Of a stretch of 64,000 nucleotides of DNA, positions 60,935-64,000 are shown in pieces (position 1 is the first letter of the stretch; each line of letters opens with the position of its first letter). The notes beneath the pieces were generated by a model. It had not been told where the DNA came from. It was given only the letters and a program-made list of their open reading frames with translations, and did not search any database. This DNA comes from Acidobacteriaceae bacterium (GTDB taxonomy: Bacteria; Acidobacteriota; Terriglobia; Terriglobales; Acidobacteriaceae), in NCBI GenBank assembly GCA_025462735.1, contig JAOAPC010000009.1, forward strand, positions 1 through 64,000. The letters run 5' to 3'. A program made the translations under genes and the position numbers.

Positions 60935-63900
60935 TTGCCGAATCGGGCCTTGAGCCGGGTCTTCGTGGTGATTGTGATTGCCTCGTCACTCTTGATGGGG
61001 AGAGCCTGGGCCCTCTCTCAGACAAATGATGCGGGCCCGCAAAAAACCCAGGAAAAGCAGGGTCTGCCGCAGCAAGAGTCCTCCTGCTTTGGCGCCACGG
61101 TCCGGAAAATCAGTTTCCCCGGCGTGAACGAGGAGGACCAACAGACGCTGCTAAGCATGATTCCCGTGCAGGAAGGAAAGCCGCTCGATCGTGAGCAGCT
61201 CCGGCAGAGCATGCGCATTCTGTTTGCAACCGGCCGCTTCGCCGAAGTGAATGCGGAATGCCAGCGCAGCCCGGATGGCGGGGTGTTGCTCTCATTCGCT
61301 AATACGCCTAACTACTTTATTGGTCTGGTCAGTGTCGAAGGCGCCCCGGGTCATCCCACGCAGTCGCAGACCGTTAATGCCTCTAAATTGCAATTGGGCG
61401 AGCCGTTCACCGCTGAGAAACTGGACCGGGCGTTACAAAACATCAGAAGGCTGATGGAACAGAACGAGTACTATCGGTCAACGATTACGTACACGCAACG
61501 TCAGATTGCCGAGACCCAGCAGGTCGAAATTACGTTTCACATCCATTCCGGAGATCCTGCGCGGGTGGGGAAGATCATGGTCCAGGGCGGCGGCCTTTAT
61601 TCTGTCGATCAGATCGAAGACATCTCGCACTTGCATCCCGGAGATATCGTCACCGCACAGAAAGTCTCCGACGCAATCGACCGCTTCCGCAAACGGTTGC
61701 AAAAACGCGACCGGTGGCTGGCCCAGGTTGCAATTGCGGCCAAAACCTACAATCCCAAGCTCAATACCGTTGATTACACGTTGGCCATTGAAGTCGGCCC
61801 GCGGGTCGAGATCCGTGTCGAAGGATTTTTCGTAACCAACGCAACTCTGCGGAGAAACGTTCCGGTTTACGAAGAGCATGCCCTTGATGATGACTTATTA
61901 AACGAAGGCCGCCGTAACCTGCTCAGCTACATGGAAGCGCGCGGCTACTCCGATGCCAAAGTCAATCTGAAGCGCGAGACGGACTCGCAGGCGCAGGTGC
62001 TGCGGGTGATATACCAGATCGATCCGGGTCAGCGCCACAAATTGGTAAAGGTGGAGATTTCGGGTAATAAATATTTCCGTGCAGAAGACCTGCGTCCCCT
62101 TCTGCAGGTACAGACCGCCAGCCTCGCGCTCCCGCACGGCACCTACAGCCAGGCGCTGCTGCGAAACGGCATTCGCGACATAGAGAATACGTATCGCGCC
62201 AACGGTTTCCCGAAGGTGAAGGTTGAAAGCCATGTAGATGATAATTACCGGGGCGCGAAAAACCATCTTGCGATATTTGTCCAAATCGAGGAAGGTCCGC
62301 AGACCAGAGTTGGAAGCTTCCAGATCCTCGGCAGCACGCAACTCAACGACCCAACTTTTCAAAATCTGTACACCGGCCCCGGACAGCCTTTTTCCGACTC
62401 CCGTATTGCCGACGATCGCGACATTATTCTGAACTATTACTTCGATGACGGCTTTCCTAACGCGACCTTTGAGGCCACAGCCACGCCGGGGGGTGACAAT
62501 CGCATGAACGTGGTCTTCAACATCCACGAAGGCGAACGGATTTATGTTGATCGCGTGCTTATCTCGGGAAGGGAATTTACCCAGGCCTATGTAGTCGACC
62601 ACGAACTGCAGATGAAATCAGGTGACCCGCTCAGTCAGGGAGACCTGTTGAAGACCCAGCAGAAGCTTTACGATCTGGGTATCTTCAGTCAGGTCGATAC
62701 TGCGGTGCAGAACCCGGACGGGATTCAGACGCGCAAGAACGTGCTTGTACAGGTGCAGGAGGCACGAAGATACACGTTCAATTATGGCGCCGGATTTGAG
62801 TTTCAAACCGGACAGCCTGCAAAATTTCAAACCGGACAGCCTCGCAAGCAACCACTCGGCCAAACCGGAGTCAGTCCGCTGGCATCGCTCGATGTGACGC
62901 GGCTGAACTTCCGTGGCCGCGATCATACGATTACATTTCAATCACGGGTCGGCGGTTTGCAGCAGCGCGGTCTCATCAGCTACGCGGCCCCCCGTTGGTT
63001 CAACAATCCGAGTTGGAAGCTGACGTTCACTGGTTTCTTTGATCACACGTTGGACGTGGCCACCTTCACTTCGCAACGCCTGGAGGGATCCGTACAAGCG
63101 GAACAAATTGTGAGCCGCAAAGCCGATGGCACTCCCGTGAGCGTGATGAATTACCGCTTCAACTACCGGCTGGTGAAAGCCACTAATGTGCAAGTCAACC
63201 CGGCGTTGATTCCTTTGCTGTCACTACCGGTCCGCGTAGGGGAGCCCGGCTTCAGCTATCTTCGCAATCATCGCGACAATGACCTTGAAACTACCCGGGG
63301 GAGCTACTACACGGTTGATGGGGGCGTGGCTGCCAGCTACTTTGGCTCGCAAGCCGACTTCAGTAGAGTTCTCGTGCAGAATTCCACATACCATCCATTC
63401 GGCAAAGCCAATGGTAGAGCCAAGCAGTTCGTGTTCGCGAGGTCGACTCGAATCGGATTGGAAAATGCGTTTGCCAGCACCATCATTACACAGCCGGGCC
63501 AGCAGGCCCCGCCAAACGCCAACTTCATTCCGTTGCCGGAACGCTTTTTTATGGGCGGCGGCAACTCGCATCGCGGCTTTGGCTTAAATCAAGCCGGGCC
63601 ACGGGATCCGATCACAGGATTTCCGACCGGCGGTTCGGCCCTGTTCCTGAATAACCTTGAGTTGCGCTTTCCTCCGCCTACTCTTCCGTTCGTCCATGAC
63701 AACGTGAGCTTCGCGATTTTTCACGATATGGGGAACGTCTTCACCGATGGAAGCCACATGCGGGACAGCTTACTGCGGTGGCACCAGAACAAAAGCTTGT
63801 GCACGCAGAGTCTCAACTCCGTTTTTCAGATTGGCGCTAACGGCAGCAACGCTTCACGCTGTAATTACAACTACATCTCGCACGCGATTGGTCTTGGCGT

Positions 63901-64000
63901 ACGCTACAAAACACCCGTTGGCCCGGTCCGGTTTGACTTTGGATACAACCTGAACCCGACGCTTTTCCCTGGTGTCATACTGGTCAAACTCAAACCAGTG
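60935..64000 (+). CDS. Omp85/BamA-family outer-membrane protein (3' incomplete)
   Basis: 1022 codons are present and the gene continues past the window. TTG at 60935 has AGGAG five bases upstream; GTG at 60929 is an alternative. Signal peptide FVVIVIASSLLMGRAWA. About five POTRA repeats (for example SVEGAPGHPTQSQTVNASKL, RVEGFFVTNATLRRNVPVYE, KVEISGNKYFRAEDLRPLLQ, FQILGSTQLNDPTFQNLYTG) are followed by the barrel, with the L6 signature MGGGNSHRGFGLN (VRGF variant) and a late PVRFDFGYNLNP. It inserts or translocates outer-membrane proteins. At 62801-62842 an 18-bp unit is duplicated in tandem (FQTGQP-AK-FQTGQP). Confidence 0.92.
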   Translation, partial: MPNRALSRVFVVIVIASSLLMGRAWALSQTNDAGPQKTQEKQGLPQQESSCFGATVRKISFPGVNEEDQQTLLSMIPVQEGKPLDREQLRQSMRILFATGRFAEVNAECQRSPDGGVLLSFANTPNYFIGLVSVEGAPGHPTQSQTVNASKLQLGEPFTAEKLDRALQNIRRLMEQNEYYRSTITYTQRQIAETQQVEITFHIHSGDPARVGKIMVQGGGLYSVDQIEDISHLHPGDIVTAQKVSDAIDRFRKRLQKRDRWLAQVAIAAKTYNPKLNTVDYTLAIEVGPRVEIRVEGFFVTNATLRRNVPVYEEHALDDDLLNEGRRNLLSYMEARGYSDAKVNLKRETDSQAQVLRVIYQIDPGQRHKLVKVEISGNKYFRAEDLRPLLQVQTASLALPHGTYSQALLRNGIRDIENTYRANGFPKVKVESHVDDNYRGAKNHLAIFVQIEEGPQTRVGSFQILGSTQLNDPTFQNLYTGPGQPFSDSRIADDRDIILNYYFDDGFPNATFEATATPGGDNRMNVVFNIHEGERIYVDRVLISGREFTQAYVVDHELQMKSGDPLSQGDLLKTQQKLYDLGIFSQVDTAVQNPDGIQTRKNVLVQVQEARRYTFNYGAGFEFQTGQPAKFQTGQPRKQPLGQTGVSPLASLDVTRLNFRGRDHTITFQSRVGGLQQRGLISYAAPRWFNNPSWKLTFTGFFDHTLDVATFTSQRLEGSVQAEQIVSRKADGTPVSVMNYRFNYRLVKATNVQVNPALIPLLSLPVRVGEPGFSYLRNHRDNDLETTRGSYYTVDGGVAASYFGSQADFSRVLVQNSTYHPFGKANGRAKQFVFARSTRIGLENAFASTIITQPGQQAPPNANFIPLPERFFMGGGNSHRGFGLNQAGPRDPITGFPTGGSALFLNNLELRFPPPTLPFVHDNVSFAIFHDMGNVFTDGSHMRDSLLRWHQNKSLCTQSLNSVFQIGANGSNASRCNYNYISHAIGLGVRYKTPVGPVRFDFGYNLNPTLFPGVILVKLKPV

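Noticed and set aside
1-64000. CRISPR array, prophage, integron or insertion sequence
   Set aside because: No spaced identical repeats, transposase, integrase or capsid-like proteins were found; the few repeats listed are short.

Overview
The window looks like chromosomal DNA of an Acidobacteriota bacterium, most likely class Terriglobia (Koribacter/Sulfotelmatobacter type). This is inferred from the gene families (secreted carboxypeptidase-regulatory-like protein, OmpL-like porin-2, small MKDIHEVLRR-type protein, PEP-CTERM protein, several Omp85/TolB-like envelope proteins), the moderately high GC and the frequent use of TTG/GTG starts. I found no phage, transposase, plasmid or CRISPR signature. 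Genes are densely packed, and the last one (an Omp85 protein) runs off the right edge.

Layout. 1-0.7 kb: a 5'-truncated PAP2 phosphatase remnant beside tRNA-Leu(UAA). 0.8-11.3 kb: a high-affinity potassium locus with a USP-like protein, a short KdpD kinase divergent from KdpE, two micro-proteins, kdpFABC, a membrane protein and an outer-membrane porin. Blocks of T-rich 11-bp direct repeats precede the USP-like gene, the kdp operon and the porin, which suggests one KdpE regulon. 11.7-21.5 kb: secreted and metabolic genes (carboxypeptidase-regulatory-like protein, lipoprotein phosphoesterase, CocE hydrolase, PPK2, PfkB kinase, response regulator, thioredoxin-like protein, small coiled-coil protein, PEP-CTERM protein) and tRNA-Arg(UCG). 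21.7-26.1 kb: TolB-like propeller protein, esterase, acyl-CoA dehydrogenase.

26.2-32.9 kb, minus strand: a seven-gene signalling operon headed by a histidine kinase whose membrane domain matches the ethylene-binding domain of ETR1-type receptors. It continues with alternating response regulators and receiver-kinase hybrids, one with a C-terminal domain that looks like a degenerate GGDEF, and ends in a PilZ protein. 33.0-35.3 kb: oxyR with both redox cysteines, divergent from a DPSL-type ferritin with a candidate OxyR operator between them, then a 2Fe-2S ferredoxin. 35.4-40.8 kb: GT39-type glycosyltransferase, cyclopropane fatty acid synthase, GH15 glucoamylase.

40.8-47.2 kb, minus strand: a compact histidine operon hisI-G-D-C-B-H-F-A, continuing with almost no gap into the glucoamylase and cfa. 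In front of it is an unannotated leader: a promoter, a 22-residue leader peptide with seven consecutive histidines, and a terminator hairpin with a U-tract. This is a textbook-style translational attenuator, apparently made on a leaderless transcript. 47.3-49.9 kb: an MBOAT/AlgJ-like polysaccharide O-acetylation pair. 50.1-64 kb: zinc-ribbon protein, DoxX, pyrF, RlpA, thiD, TPR protein, PspC protein, alpha/beta hydrolase, aroA, a ThiF-type enzyme and the Omp85 protein.

Main points of interest are the His attenuator, the ethylene-receptor-like phosphorelay, the predicted KdpE regulon with a split KdpD, and the OxyR-DPSL control region.
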